From: a bacterium
GTDB taxonomy: Bacteria > Verrucomicrobiota > Verrucomicrobiae > Opitutales > Opitutaceae
Assembly: GCA_021780625.1 (NCBI GenBank)
Contig: JAJXYI010000713.1
Location: forward strand, 1-29,471
Direction: 5' to 3'
DNA: 29,471 nucleotides
The translations under genes and the position numbers were made by a program. This document shows, piece after piece, positions 15,827 through 23,326 of this stretch. Position 1 is the first letter of the stretch; every line of letters starts with the position of its first letter. The notes beneath the pieces are model-generated. The model had not been told where the DNA came from. It saw only the letters and a program-made list of their open reading frames with translations, and made no database searches.

Positions 15827-16387
15827 ATGTTCTTACGATCGTTCGCTCTTCTGGCCCTCGCCTTCACCCTGTCATCGGCTGCGCGCGCGGCCGATCTCCA
15901 GGCACTCTCCATCGATCCCGCCCACAGCCGCATCGACGTCGCCGTCCGCGCCACCGTCGATTCATTCGTCGGCAACCTCACCGCCTACAAGGCCTCCCTC
16001 GAGATCGACCCGTCCAGCGGTCAGATCCGGCAAGCGGGGCTGAAGTTCGCCTTCGCCGACCTCAAGACGGGCAAAACCGACCGTGATGCGAAAATGCTTT
16101 CATGGGAGGACAGTGCAAAATTCCCCGATGCAGCCTTCGTGCTCACCGGCCTCAAGGCCGCGTCCGACGGATCCTATGATGCGACCGGCACCTTCACGAT
16201 GCACGGTGTCACCCGGCGGATTTCCTTTCCCGTCTCGGTCACGACCGATCGCAAGACCTACGCGGTCGACGGAAGCGTGAAACTCGATACCCGGGACTAT
16301 GGCCTTCCGGTCATACGGGTGATGATGTTCCTCAAAGTGGACCCCGCTGTCGTGGTGCGTTTCCACCTCCAGGCCGTGGCGAACTGA
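15827..16387 (+). CDS. YceI-family periplasmic isoprenoid-binding protein
   Basis: 186 residues from ATG 15827, with a clean signal peptide (MFLRSFALLALAFTLSSAARA). An in-frame ATG at 15809 would add six residues with a Glu, less suited to a signal. The mature protein has the YceI lipocalin-like barrel pattern: SIDPAHSRIDVAVRATVDSFVG at the start, DLKTGKTDRDAKMLSWEDS..FPDAAFVLTG in the middle and FTMHGVTRRISFPVSV followed by DTRDYGLP near the end. Members bind polyisoprenoids such as ubiquinone or polyprenyl phosphates in the barrel. The next gene, 3 bp downstream, is a polyprenyl synthase, which fits an isoprenoid role. Confidence 0.9.
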   Translation: MFLRSFALLALAFTLSSAARAADLQALSIDPAHSRIDVAVRATVDSFVGNLTAYKASLEIDPSSGQIRQAGLKFAFADLKTGKTDRDAKMLSWEDSAKFPDAAFVLTGLKAASDGSYDATGTFTMHGVTRRISFPVSVTTDRKTYAVDGSVKLDTRDYGLPVIRVMMFLKVDPAVVVRFHLQAVAN

Positions 16388-16390
16388 ACC

Positions 16391-17290
16391 ATGGACGTGG
16401 AATCAACCCGCGCACGCCTCGTCCGGGCGCTGGAAGACTTTGCTCCGGGCGATGAGTCGGTGGAGCCGTGCCTGAGGGCCGCCATTGGTGTGGCGACGCA
16501 GACACCGGGCGGACTGCTTCGCCCTATCCTGGCCTGCGAGGGAGCGCTTGCCCGCGGTCTGGGCGTCCGCTGCGCCGAGGAGATTGCCTGTGCGCTCGAA
16601 TACTTTCATGTCGCCTCGCTGATGCTCGACGACCTGCCGTGCATGGACGACGCGGAGATCAGGCGCGGCCAACCCTGTGTGCATCGGCAATTCGGTGACG
16701 CGACCGCGATTCTCGCATCGCTGTCGCTGATCAGCCGGGCCTATGCCCTGCTCGGCCGGGCACTGGCGGGACTTCCGGCCGCCGAACAGCGCGAGTGCCA
16801 CGCCCTCGTCGACGAGGCGCTTGGGGCCCGGGGCCTCGCTGGCGGACAGGCCGCCGACCTGCGTTTCTCCGAGGGTCCCCGTGACGCCCGGTCGGCCTCG
16901 CGGATCGCGCTCAGGAAGACCGGGGGCCTCTTCAGGGCCGCCCTGCTGCTGCCCGCGATCGCCGCAGGTGCCGGCCACGATCAGAGGCGCGCCCTGACGG
17001 CGGTCGCGGTGTATTGGAGTCTTGCCTACCAGGCGCTCGACGACACGCGTGACCTGCTCTCCAACCAGGCAATCACAGGCAAGACGACCGGACGCGACCG
17101 GCTGCTCGACAGGCCCAATGTTGCACTGGCGCTTGGGCTGCCCGGGTCCCGGCGGCGCACTGCGCGCCTGATTCGCCTCGCCGGCCTCCGCCTGGCCCGC
17201 CTGGCCGCCTCCGAGCCGCGCTGCGCGTTCCTGCTCGCCTTTCATCGTGAACATTTCCCCTCAGCCGCTGACGCGGTGAGGGCGGCCTGA
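16391..17290 (+). CDS. Polyprenyl (farnesyl/geranylgeranyl-type) diphosphate synthase
   Basis: 299 residues of the all-alpha isoprenyl synthase fold. The first Asp-rich motif is LDDLPCMDDAEIRRGQPCVH (D80, D81, D86, R91, R92), the bacterial IspA-type with the two-residue insertion; the second is LDDTRD (D217, D218, D221); KTGGLF and GKTTGRDRLLD follow in their usual places. The N-terminal GGKRLRP motif, whose Lys and first Arg bind the IPP diphosphate, reads PGGLLRP here, so both residues appear to be lost. That could mean altered substrate or chain length, or a specialised paralogue. It lies 3 bp after the YceI gene and 31 bp before the ABC permease gene. Confidence 0.88.
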   Translation: MDVESTRARLVRALEDFAPGDESVEPCLRAAIGVATQTPGGLLRPILACEGALARGLGVRCAEEIACALEYFHVASLMLDDLPCMDDAEIRRGQPCVHRQFGDATAILASLSLISRAYALLGRALAGLPAAEQRECHALVDEALGARGLAGGQAADLRFSEGPRDARSASRIALRKTGGLFRAALLLPAIAAGAGHDQRRALTAVAVYWSLAYQALDDTRDLLSNQAITGKTTGRDRLLDRPNVALALGLPGSRRRTARLIRLAGLRLARLAASEPRCAFLLAFHREHFPSAADAVRAA

Positions 17291-17321
17291 GGCGTGGCAC
17301 CGCCCAAGCACCACCCGCGGC

Positions 17322-18434
17322 ATGCGCTTCCTTTCCCTCGCCCCGACGAACCTCCGGCGCCACAAGCTCCGGTCCTCCATCGGCGCGGCCGGCATCGCGT
17401 TCGGAGTGGCCGCCATGCTCTCGATCCTCTCACTGGTCAACGGCGCGATCGGGATGTTCGAACGCATCTTGTCGACCGACAGCCACTACCTCGTCTTCGA
17501 GCGCAACGTTTCGGACCTGTTCTTCAGCTCGGTGCCCGATTCCGCGGCCGCGCAGATTCGCGCCATGCCCAACGTCGCAAGCGCCAGCCGCCTGCTCTTC
17601 GGCGTCGTCTCCTCGCCGGGCTTCCCGGTGATCACCTGTTTCGGGATCGACAACGACGACCCCAGGCTCGCGAAGGCGCGGTGGATCGAGGGCGACCGCA
17701 CGGCCTTCGGACAGCACGCCGGCGAGGTTTATCTGGGAAGCCGAGCGGCCTCGTTCCTGAAGGCTCATCTCGGCTCGGAGGTTCCGATCGGAGCCCGGCG
17801 CTTTCGCGTCGCCGGGGTTTTCAAGACCGCAAACGGTTTCGAGGACGGGGGCGTTTTCATGCCCATCGAGGAGGCGCGCCGATTCTTTCACCGCGAAGGG
17901 GTGAGCTCGCTCATCGCGATCAAGCTCCGCGATCCCTCCAAGGGAGACGCGTTCAAGCAGACCGTGCTCAGGCGTTTTCCGACGCTCTCGGCCCTGGAGA
18001 ATCGCGAGTTCAACTCGACCTATAATTCCTTCCGCATCCTGAGGACGACCGCCTGGGCCGTCGGCGCCTGCGCCTTCATCCTCGGCGGTCTCGGCGTGGC
18101 CAATACAATGCTGCTTTCAGTGTTCAGCCGGATCCGCGAGATCGCCGTGCTCCGTGTCTGCGGCCTCTCCCGGGCCCAGATCGCCGCCATGATCCTCGCC
18201 GAGGCGCTGGCCGTCGCCGCCGTGGGTCTGTGCGGCGGCCTCGCACTGGGGGCGCTCGCGCTCGCGATCCTGCCCCGGATCCCCGAATTTCAAGGTTATC
18301 TCCAGGCACAGGCCGGCTTCGGCGTGCTCGGAGGTATCTGCGCGACGGCGCTCGTCACGGCCGTCGCGGGCGCGCTCTACCCGGCATGGTTCGCCACCCG
18401 CATCCAACCCGCCGAGGCGCTGCGCTATGAGTGA
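17322..18434 (+). CDS. ABC transporter permease, FtsX/MacB/LolE type
   Basis: 370 residues with the four-helix FtsX layout: TM1 at about 18-42 (after NLRRHKLRSS), a periplasmic domain of about 200 residues, then three C-terminal helices at about 246-270, 290-318 and 333-358. The segment GLGVANTMLLSVFSRIREIAVLRVCGLSR is the typical FtsX coupling region, and the tail ends RIQPAEALRYE, as in MacB/LolC-type permeases. Such proteins transmit mechanical force to periplasmic substrates (lipoproteins, lipids, peptides) rather than forming a channel. It overlaps the ATPase gene by 8 bp. Substrate unknown. Confidence 0.92.
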   Translation: MRFLSLAPTNLRRHKLRSSIGAAGIAFGVAAMLSILSLVNGAIGMFERILSTDSHYLVFERNVSDLFFSSVPDSAAAQIRAMPNVASASRLLFGVVSSPGFPVITCFGIDNDDPRLAKARWIEGDRTAFGQHAGEVYLGSRAASFLKAHLGSEVPIGARRFRVAGVFKTANGFEDGGVFMPIEEARRFFHREGVSSLIAIKLRDPSKGDAFKQTVLRRFPTLSALENREFNSTYNSFRILRTTAWAVGACAFILGGLGVANTMLLSVFSRIREIAVLRVCGLSRAQIAAMILAEALAVAAVGLCGGLALGALALAILPRIPEFQGYLQAQAGFGVLGGICATALVTAVAGALYPAWFATRIQPAEALRYE

Positions 18435-19104
18435 CAACGACGCTCCCCTCATCCGCGTGAGCAACGCCTGGAAAAGCTACGACGGAGGCCGTGTGCCGGT
18501 CCTTCGCGGCGTCAGCCTCCAGGTCCGGGCCGGCGAGACCGTCGCGCTCTGGGGCTCGTCGGGCTCCGGGAAGAGCACTCTGCTCCACCTTCTCGGCGGG
18601 CTCGATCTCCCGGACCAGGGACAGGTGTCCGTGTGCGGAATGGATCCGGGCGGCGACCGCGCGCGGCTCGAGTTGCGCCGCCGTCATCTCGGTTTCGTGT
18701 TCCAGCTGCACAATCTGATCGCCGATCTGAATGTGGAGGAGAACGTCCGCATCCCGGCCCTCGCGGTCAATCGGCCGCGCGACGAGACGGACCGTCGGGT
18801 CGCTGCGCTGCTTGGCGACCTTGGACTCGCCCACCGGCGGCGCCACCGCGTTCAGGATCTCTCCGGCGGCGAGCGCCAGCGCGCGGCCATCTGCCGCGCC
18901 CTGTGCAACGCCCCGCGCGTCCTGCTCGCCGACGAGCCGACTGGGTCGCTTGACGAGGAGACCGCGGCGACGGTCTTCGCCCTGCTCCAGGGCCTCGCGC
19001 GCCGCGAGGGCATCGCGCTGGTCATCGCCACGCACGAACGCCGCTTTGCGGAGGCGTGCGACCGCATGCTCGGGCTGCGCCATGGAGTCCTCCACGACGA
19101 TTGA
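18427..19104 (+). CDS. ABC transporter ATP-binding protein, LolD/MacB type
   Basis: 225 residues. Walker A GSSGSGKST (about 43-51), Q-loop FVFQLHNLIADLNVEENV in the LolD/MacB style, signature LSGGERQR (about 145-152), Walker B VLLADEPTGSLD and H-loop VIATHERR. It pairs with the FtsX-type permease before it (8-bp overlap). The start of the next gene lies inside its last codons (overlap of 23 bp), so the transporter and the heme-copper-like protein appear translationally linked. Substrate not evident from sequence. Confidence 0.93.
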   Translation: MSDNDAPLIRVSNAWKSYDGGRVPVLRGVSLQVRAGETVALWGSSGSGKSTLLHLLGGLDLPDQGQVSVCGMDPGGDRARLELRRRHLGFVFQLHNLIADLNVEENVRIPALAVNRPRDETDRRVAALLGDLGLAHRRRHRVQDLSGGERQRAAICRALCNAPRVLLADEPTGSLDEETAATVFALLQGLARREGIALVIATHERRFAEACDRMLGLRHGVLHDD

Positions 19105-20398
19105 ATCCGGCTTCCGCCCCACTGGGGCCGCCGTCCGGCGGCACGCGCTGGCCTGGCTCGCCGCCTCGTGCTGTGCCGGGCTGCTGCTGCAGGCGTTCCA
19201 GTTGTTTCCCGACCTGTCCGCGCCCTTCGCGCCGTTCACCTACGGTCGCTGGTATCCAGTTCACACTGACACCGCGCTCTACGGCTGGTGCGCGCTTCCG
19301 CTGGCGGGGGTGCTGATTCGTTGGTACTGGCCCTCACACGATGCTGCGGGCTCGTCCGGCGAGGCCAGGCTGTGCCTCGCAGGCTGGTCGCTCGCCCTGG
19401 GCGCGGGTGCCGCGTCTTGGCTGGGCGGAGGCTCGGGCTCGAAACCGTTCATGGAATGGAGCGGCTGGACCGTTCCGCTGCTGCCGCTGGTCATGCTGGG
19501 AATCTGGGTTGGCCTCGCGACATGGACCGAACGCTCCGTCGGACGCCTGGCCTGGCATGCGCTCGCCTCCCGCTGGACGCTGCTCGCCGTGCTGCTGCCG
19601 GTGCCGTTTTTCTTTTTTCATGCCGCGGGCCCCTCCGTCTACCCGTCCGTGAATCCCGACAGCGGAGGTGCGACGGGCACCAGCCTGTTCGGCTCCTCGC
19701 TCGGCCTCATCGCCGTTTATGGCGCGGCTCCGATCCTGCTCGGTCTGGCGCGCGCACCGGCCCGGGGCAGCGCACGCAAGCTCCGGTTGGTCTGGGGCGC
19801 TTGGGGCACCATGGCGCTCGCCTTTACATTGGCGGGTCACGGCGACGTTTCCCATCACCGGCTCAGCCAGCAGATCCTGCTCGGCCTCCTGCTCGCATGG
19901 GCACCTCTTGCATGGATCCTGTTCCGGAGCTACGTCTGGCCCGCCGACTCCATGCGTTGGCTCGCCGCCGCCTTCGGATGGTGGTGCCTGCTTCTTCTGA
20001 GCGGCTGGCTCGGATTCCTTCCCGGTTTGTCCGAACGGATCAAGTTCACCCAGATCCTGGTTGCCCATGCCCACCTGGCCATGGCTGCCTGCGTAAGTTC
20101 CGCGGGCTGGGTGCTCTTGCTCGCGCTCGACAGCGACCACGCGCCCGGAGGCCTCAGCTTCTGGACCTGGCAGTCGGCAGTTGCGGTGCATATCGCCGCG
20201 ACCGCGTTTGCAGGCTGGAGGGAGATCGTCGCGCCCGGCGCCGCCTTCATCGGAGACTCCTGGATCCGAATCGCGTGGTTCGTTCGGCTTGGCGCGGGAG
20301 CGGCCATGACCGTCGCGGCGTTCACCTGGCTGCTCGAAGCATTCCGTCTGCGCAGCACCGCAACCCCGCGCTCGACCGGCTCTCCAACGCCGTCCTAA
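19082..20398 (+). CDS. Heme-copper oxidase subunit I (CcoN-like) homologue with apparently lost CuB site
   Basis: 438 residues, about 12 membrane helices. YGRWYPVHTDTALYGW (H61) matches CcoN helix II, which holds a low-spin heme b ligand, and FTQILVAHAHLAM (H329, H331) matches the helix X H-x-H pair ligating both hemes. Compared by eye with cbb3 CcoN, the helix VI CuB His falls on Ser205 (LFGSSLGL against YGHNAVGF), and the helix VII motif VYIWAGPHH aligns with AFTLAGHGD, so the cross-linked Tyr becomes Phe248 and the two CuB His become Gly254 and Asp255; H253, H258 and H259 lie nearby but out of register. The protein looks like a diheme membrane cytochrome without CuB. Start ATG 19082 overlaps the ATPase gene. 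No function is assigned. Confidence 0.65.
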   Translation: MESSTTIESGFRPTGAAVRRHALAWLAASCCAGLLLQAFQLFPDLSAPFAPFTYGRWYPVHTDTALYGWCALPLAGVLIRWYWPSHDAAGSSGEARLCLAGWSLALGAGAASWLGGGSGSKPFMEWSGWTVPLLPLVMLGIWVGLATWTERSVGRLAWHALASRWTLLAVLLPVPFFFFHAAGPSVYPSVNPDSGGATGTSLFGSSLGLIAVYGAAPILLGLARAPARGSARKLRLVWGAWGTMALAFTLAGHGDVSHHRLSQQILLGLLLAWAPLAWILFRSYVWPADSMRWLAAAFGWWCLLLLSGWLGFLPGLSERIKFTQILVAHAHLAMAACVSSAGWVLLLALDSDHAPGGLSFWTWQSAVAVHIAATAFAGWREIVAPGAAFIGDSWIRIAWFVRLGAGAAMTVAAFTWLLEAFRLRSTATPRSTGSPTPS

Positions 20399-20418
20399 TA
20401 CCGGAACTCCTCCCCCGA

Positions 20419-20802
20419 ATGACAACCACCGCCTTCGCACGTCGTCTCGCCCTCCTCGCGGGCAGCCTGGATCTCTGCACCGGACTCGGCCTCGTAGCCG
20501 TTCCCTGGTTCACCCTGCACGCCATGCTCGTGCCCACTCCACCCGAGGGCGCATGGATTTATGTGCGTTTCATCGGCGCGTTTGTCGCAACGGTCGGCGC
20601 CAGCTACCTTTGGGCACTGACTCGGCCCGTCGAACGCCTCCGCGTCGTGTTCGGGGTCACGCTTCTGTTTCGACTGGCGATCGGAACCTTCACCGCCGTC
20701 GCGATCTCCGCCGGGGCCCTGCCTCTCCCCTGGCTCACGGTGTCGGTCACCGACCTCGGCCTCGTGGCACTCCAGGCCTGGCTGCTTGCATCGTTTCCCT
20801 GA
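20419..20802 (+). CDS. Small four-helix membrane protein of unknown function
   Basis: 127 residues, starting ATG 20419, 20 bp after the CcoN-like gene and ending 3 bp before the cytochrome fusion gene. Four hydrophobic segments are visible at about residues 10-33, 45-66, 76-98 and 104-125, with few charges between them apart from TRPVERLR in the middle. I recognise no family. The tight placement between two cytochrome genes suggests a small accessory subunit or assembly factor of the same complex. Confidence 0.72.
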   Translation: MTTTAFARRLALLAGSLDLCTGLGLVAVPWFTLHAMLVPTPPEGAWIYVRFIGAFVATVGASYLWALTRPVERLRVVFGVTLLFRLAIGTFTAVAISAGALPLPWLTVSVTDLGLVALQAWLLASFP

Positions 20803-20805
20803 CCC

Positions 20806-22686
20806 ATGGGATCTTCGGCCGAAAGAGGACTGAACCCGATTACGATCACGGCGATCGCGGCGGTGGCCTGCACTTATTTCTATTTTCTGCTTTTTTCGGA
20901 GTTCGCGCTGCTCCAGCTCGCCGGAGGCGACACCCCTGCGGCGCAGGTCACGATGTCCGGCCTCGTGCTCGGCGGTGTCGGGGGAAGCGTCTTTGGTGCC
21001 TGGCGGCATTCGGCCCGGCGGTTTGCGCGCCACCTGGGCTTGAGCCTTCTCGCGGGCGCCGTGCTGGCCGCCCTCGCCCCATTCTGGGCGCCCAGCCCCC
21101 TCGCCATGGGCTGGGCTGCGGTCTCCGGTTTCGCCCTCGGTTGCGCCACGGTCAATCTCGCCACGGGCCTGCGGCATTGGGTTCCCCGGCACCGGCTCGC
21201 GACCATCGTCGGCCTGGGCACCGGGGCCGCCTATGCGCTCGCAAACGTACCGCCGATCTTCGCTGCATCCCCGGACGCCCAGGCCGCCATCGCTGCGATC
21301 GTCGCCGCCGCCGGGGGGCTGCTCTGCCTTCGTGCTCCCGTGTCGGCCGTCTGCTCACTGCCGACCTCCCCGCCCGCATCCCCGGGGGCGCGCGCCATCG
21401 CTGCGGCCGTGGTCGTGTTCACAGCACTCGTCTGGACGGACTCTGCCGCCTTCTTTGTTATCCAGCATTCCACTACACTTCGCGAGGTGACCTGGTCGGG
21501 ATCCGGCGTCCTTTGGAGCAACGCACTCATGCACTTCGTCGCCGCCTGCATCGCCGGCGCGCTCATCGACCACCGCCACCCCACGTTCGTCCTGGGCGCA
21601 GCCTGGCTCCTGCTGGCTCTGGCCTGCGAGGCTCTGGCGCCCGGCAGCCCGTTTCGCACGGAGGCCCGGTGGGCCTATACCGCCGGCGTGTCGCTCTATT
21701 CCACCGCACTGGTCTGGTGGGCCGCAGCAACCGGCCGCCCATGGATTGTCGCCCTCCTTTTCTCAGTCGCAGGGTGGTGCGCCTCCGTGCTCGGCATCGG
21801 CATGGTCCAGCATCTGTCCCTCATCCCCCCTCTCTTTCTGCTCGCCTCCGGCACGGCGACCGCGCTCGGCCTCCGAAGGCTCGCTTCCAGAGCCGCTTCG
21901 GCCGTCCTGATCCTGCTCGTCCTTTCGTTCGTTCAATCGCTGCACGCTTCGCCCGCGGTCTCGCTCGGCAGGCGTGTCTACATCGCCGAAGGCTGCATCT
22001 CCTGTCACTCCCAATACCTTCGGCCGAATGTGCCCACCGACGGACTCGACTGGGGCCCTGGCGCTTCGCCGCGCGATCAAACCGAGGGACAGCCCCCGCT
22101 CATCGGAAACCGGCGACTCGGCCCCGACCTCAGCCGCGTCGGCCTCCGCCGCACCCCCGAATGGAACCGCCTCCATTTGATCTCCCCCCGCTCCATCGAC
22201 GCCGGGTCCTGCATGCCTTCCTACGCCACCCTGTTCCGACACGGCGACCCCCGCGGTCCGGCCCTCGTCGCCTACCTCGCGAGCCTCGGGCACGGACTCG
22301 AACTCGAGAGGCAGCGCCAGATCCATTCCTGGCGCCCCTCTCCCGCCTCCCTAGTCACCCCGTCCTCCTCCATTCGCGGACGTCGCCTATGGGCCACGCT
22401 TTGCGCCGGTTGCCACGGAGCCGCCGGCCGAGGAGACGGCCCTGTAGCCAGGTCACTCGACCAACGCCCACCCGATTTTTCCACGGGGCGTTGGACCGTC
22501 CTCACCCCTTCCCCACGAGGCACGGTCTCCGAACTCGAACTCCTCCGACTCATCAAATTTGGCATCGCTGGCACTCCGATGGCGGGACATGAGTACCTTT
22601 CGGACGCCGATCTGCGGGCACTCGCGGCGCGCGTGGCTGTCCTCCACGCATCCCAAATTCATGAAGATTCTCATCGTAGAGGATGA
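20806..22686 (+). CDS. Fusion: MFS-like membrane domain + CcoO-like monoheme domain + second cytochrome c domain
   Basis: 626 residues. Residues 1 to about 390 form some 12-13 membrane helices with an MFS-like look (FLLFSEFALLQLAGG, GLVLGGVGGSVFGAWRH). Then comes a periplasmic CcoO/FixO-like domain: GRRVYIAEGCISCHSQ (heme CXXCH at 397-401), GPDLSRVG, WNRLHLISPRSIDAGSCMPSY with axial Met470. A second cytochrome c domain follows: LWATLCAGCHGAAGRGDG (CAGCH at 533-537) with probable axial Met592 in AGTPMAGHEYLSD. A canonical CcoO is about 200 residues with a single TM anchor, so the large membrane domain is a replacement. It follows the CcoN-like gene and should be its electron-transfer partner. 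The response regulator start overlaps its end by 26 bp. Confidence 0.85.
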   Translation: MGSSAERGLNPITITAIAAVACTYFYFLLFSEFALLQLAGGDTPAAQVTMSGLVLGGVGGSVFGAWRHSARRFARHLGLSLLAGAVLAALAPFWAPSPLAMGWAAVSGFALGCATVNLATGLRHWVPRHRLATIVGLGTGAAYALANVPPIFAASPDAQAAIAAIVAAAGGLLCLRAPVSAVCSLPTSPPASPGARAIAAAVVVFTALVWTDSAAFFVIQHSTTLREVTWSGSGVLWSNALMHFVAACIAGALIDHRHPTFVLGAAWLLLALACEALAPGSPFRTEARWAYTAGVSLYSTALVWWAAATGRPWIVALLFSVAGWCASVLGIGMVQHLSLIPPLFLLASGTATALGLRRLASRAASAVLILLVLSFVQSLHASPAVSLGRRVYIAEGCISCHSQYLRPNVPTDGLDWGPGASPRDQTEGQPPLIGNRRLGPDLSRVGLRRTPEWNRLHLISPRSIDAGSCMPSYATLFRHGDPRGPALVAYLASLGHGLELERQRQIHSWRPSPASLVTPSSSIRGRRLWATLCAGCHGAAGRGDGPVARSLDQRPPDFSTGRWTVLTPSPRGTVSELELLRLIKFGIAGTPMAGHEYLSDADLRALAARVAVLHASQIHEDSHRRG

Positions 22687-23326
22687 AGGGCGCATGGGCT
22701 CCTTTGTCGAAAAGGCGCTCACCGAGCAGAGTTATTCCGCAAAATTGGTCTCGACCGCGGCCAAGGCCAGCGACGCCCTCGCCGATGAACCCTTCGATGC
22801 GATCGTGCTCGACCTCGGCCTCCCCGACGGCGACGGCCTGGACCTCCTCCGCGACTGGCGCAAAAGCGGTTTCAACGAACCCGTCCTCATCCTCAGCGCG
22901 CGCGATGCCGTCGAGGATCGCATCCGAGGCCTGAATCTCGGCGCCGACGATTACCTGCCCAAGCCCTTCAGCATCGACGAACTCGTCGCTCGCGTCCGCT
23001 CCCTCCTCCGCCGTCAGGCCGGCGTGAAGGCCACCGTGCTCTCTCACCGCGGTATCCGCGTCGACCTGTTGTCCCGCGCGATCACGCGGGAAGGCCAGCC
23101 TGTATCCCTCACCAGCCGCGAGTTCGCGCTTCTGGAGCTGTTCCTCCTCAACCCCTCGCGGGTGCTCACCCGCACCTCGATCGCCGAGAAGGTCTGGCAC
23201 GCCAGCTACGATCTGGAAACCAATCTCATCGACGTCTACATCCGGCGTCTCCGCAAGAAGCTCGAACATCCTGGCGAGCCGCAGCTCATCCGAACGGTGC
23301 GCGGTTCAGGCTACCAACTCGTCTGA
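22661..23326 (+). CDS. OmpR/PhoB-family response regulator
   Basis: 221 residues. Receiver domain MKILIVEDEGRMG with acidic pocket (E7, D8), phospho-acceptor D51 in IVLDLGLPDGDG, the Ser/Thr of ILSARD and Lys of LPKPF. The C-terminal winged helix (about 125-221) has SLTSREFALLELFLLNPSRVLTR, DVYIRRLRKKLE and IRTVRGSGYQLV, as in PhoB/CopR/QseB. ATG 22661 begins the receiver exactly; the frame is open upstream inside the cytochrome gene. It overlaps the cytochrome fusion (26 bp) and the kinase (TGATG), so it is embedded in the operon, consistent with feedback control of these genes. Confidence 0.95.
   Translation: MKILIVEDEGRMGSFVEKALTEQSYSAKLVSTAAKASDALADEPFDAIVLDLGLPDGDGLDLLRDWRKSGFNEPVLILSARDAVEDRIRGLNLGADDYLPKPFSIDELVARVRSLLRRQAGVKATVLSHRGIRVDLLSRAITREGQPVSLTSREFALLELFLLNPSRVLTRTSIAEKVWHASYDLETNLIDVYIRRLRKKLEHPGEPQLIRTVRGSGYQLV

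Noticed and set aside
20553..22592. 679-codon plus-strand frame overlapping the cytochrome fusion gene
   Set aside because: Arg/Pro-rich out-of-frame translation of a real gene that has CXXCH motifs and membrane helices in the other frame.
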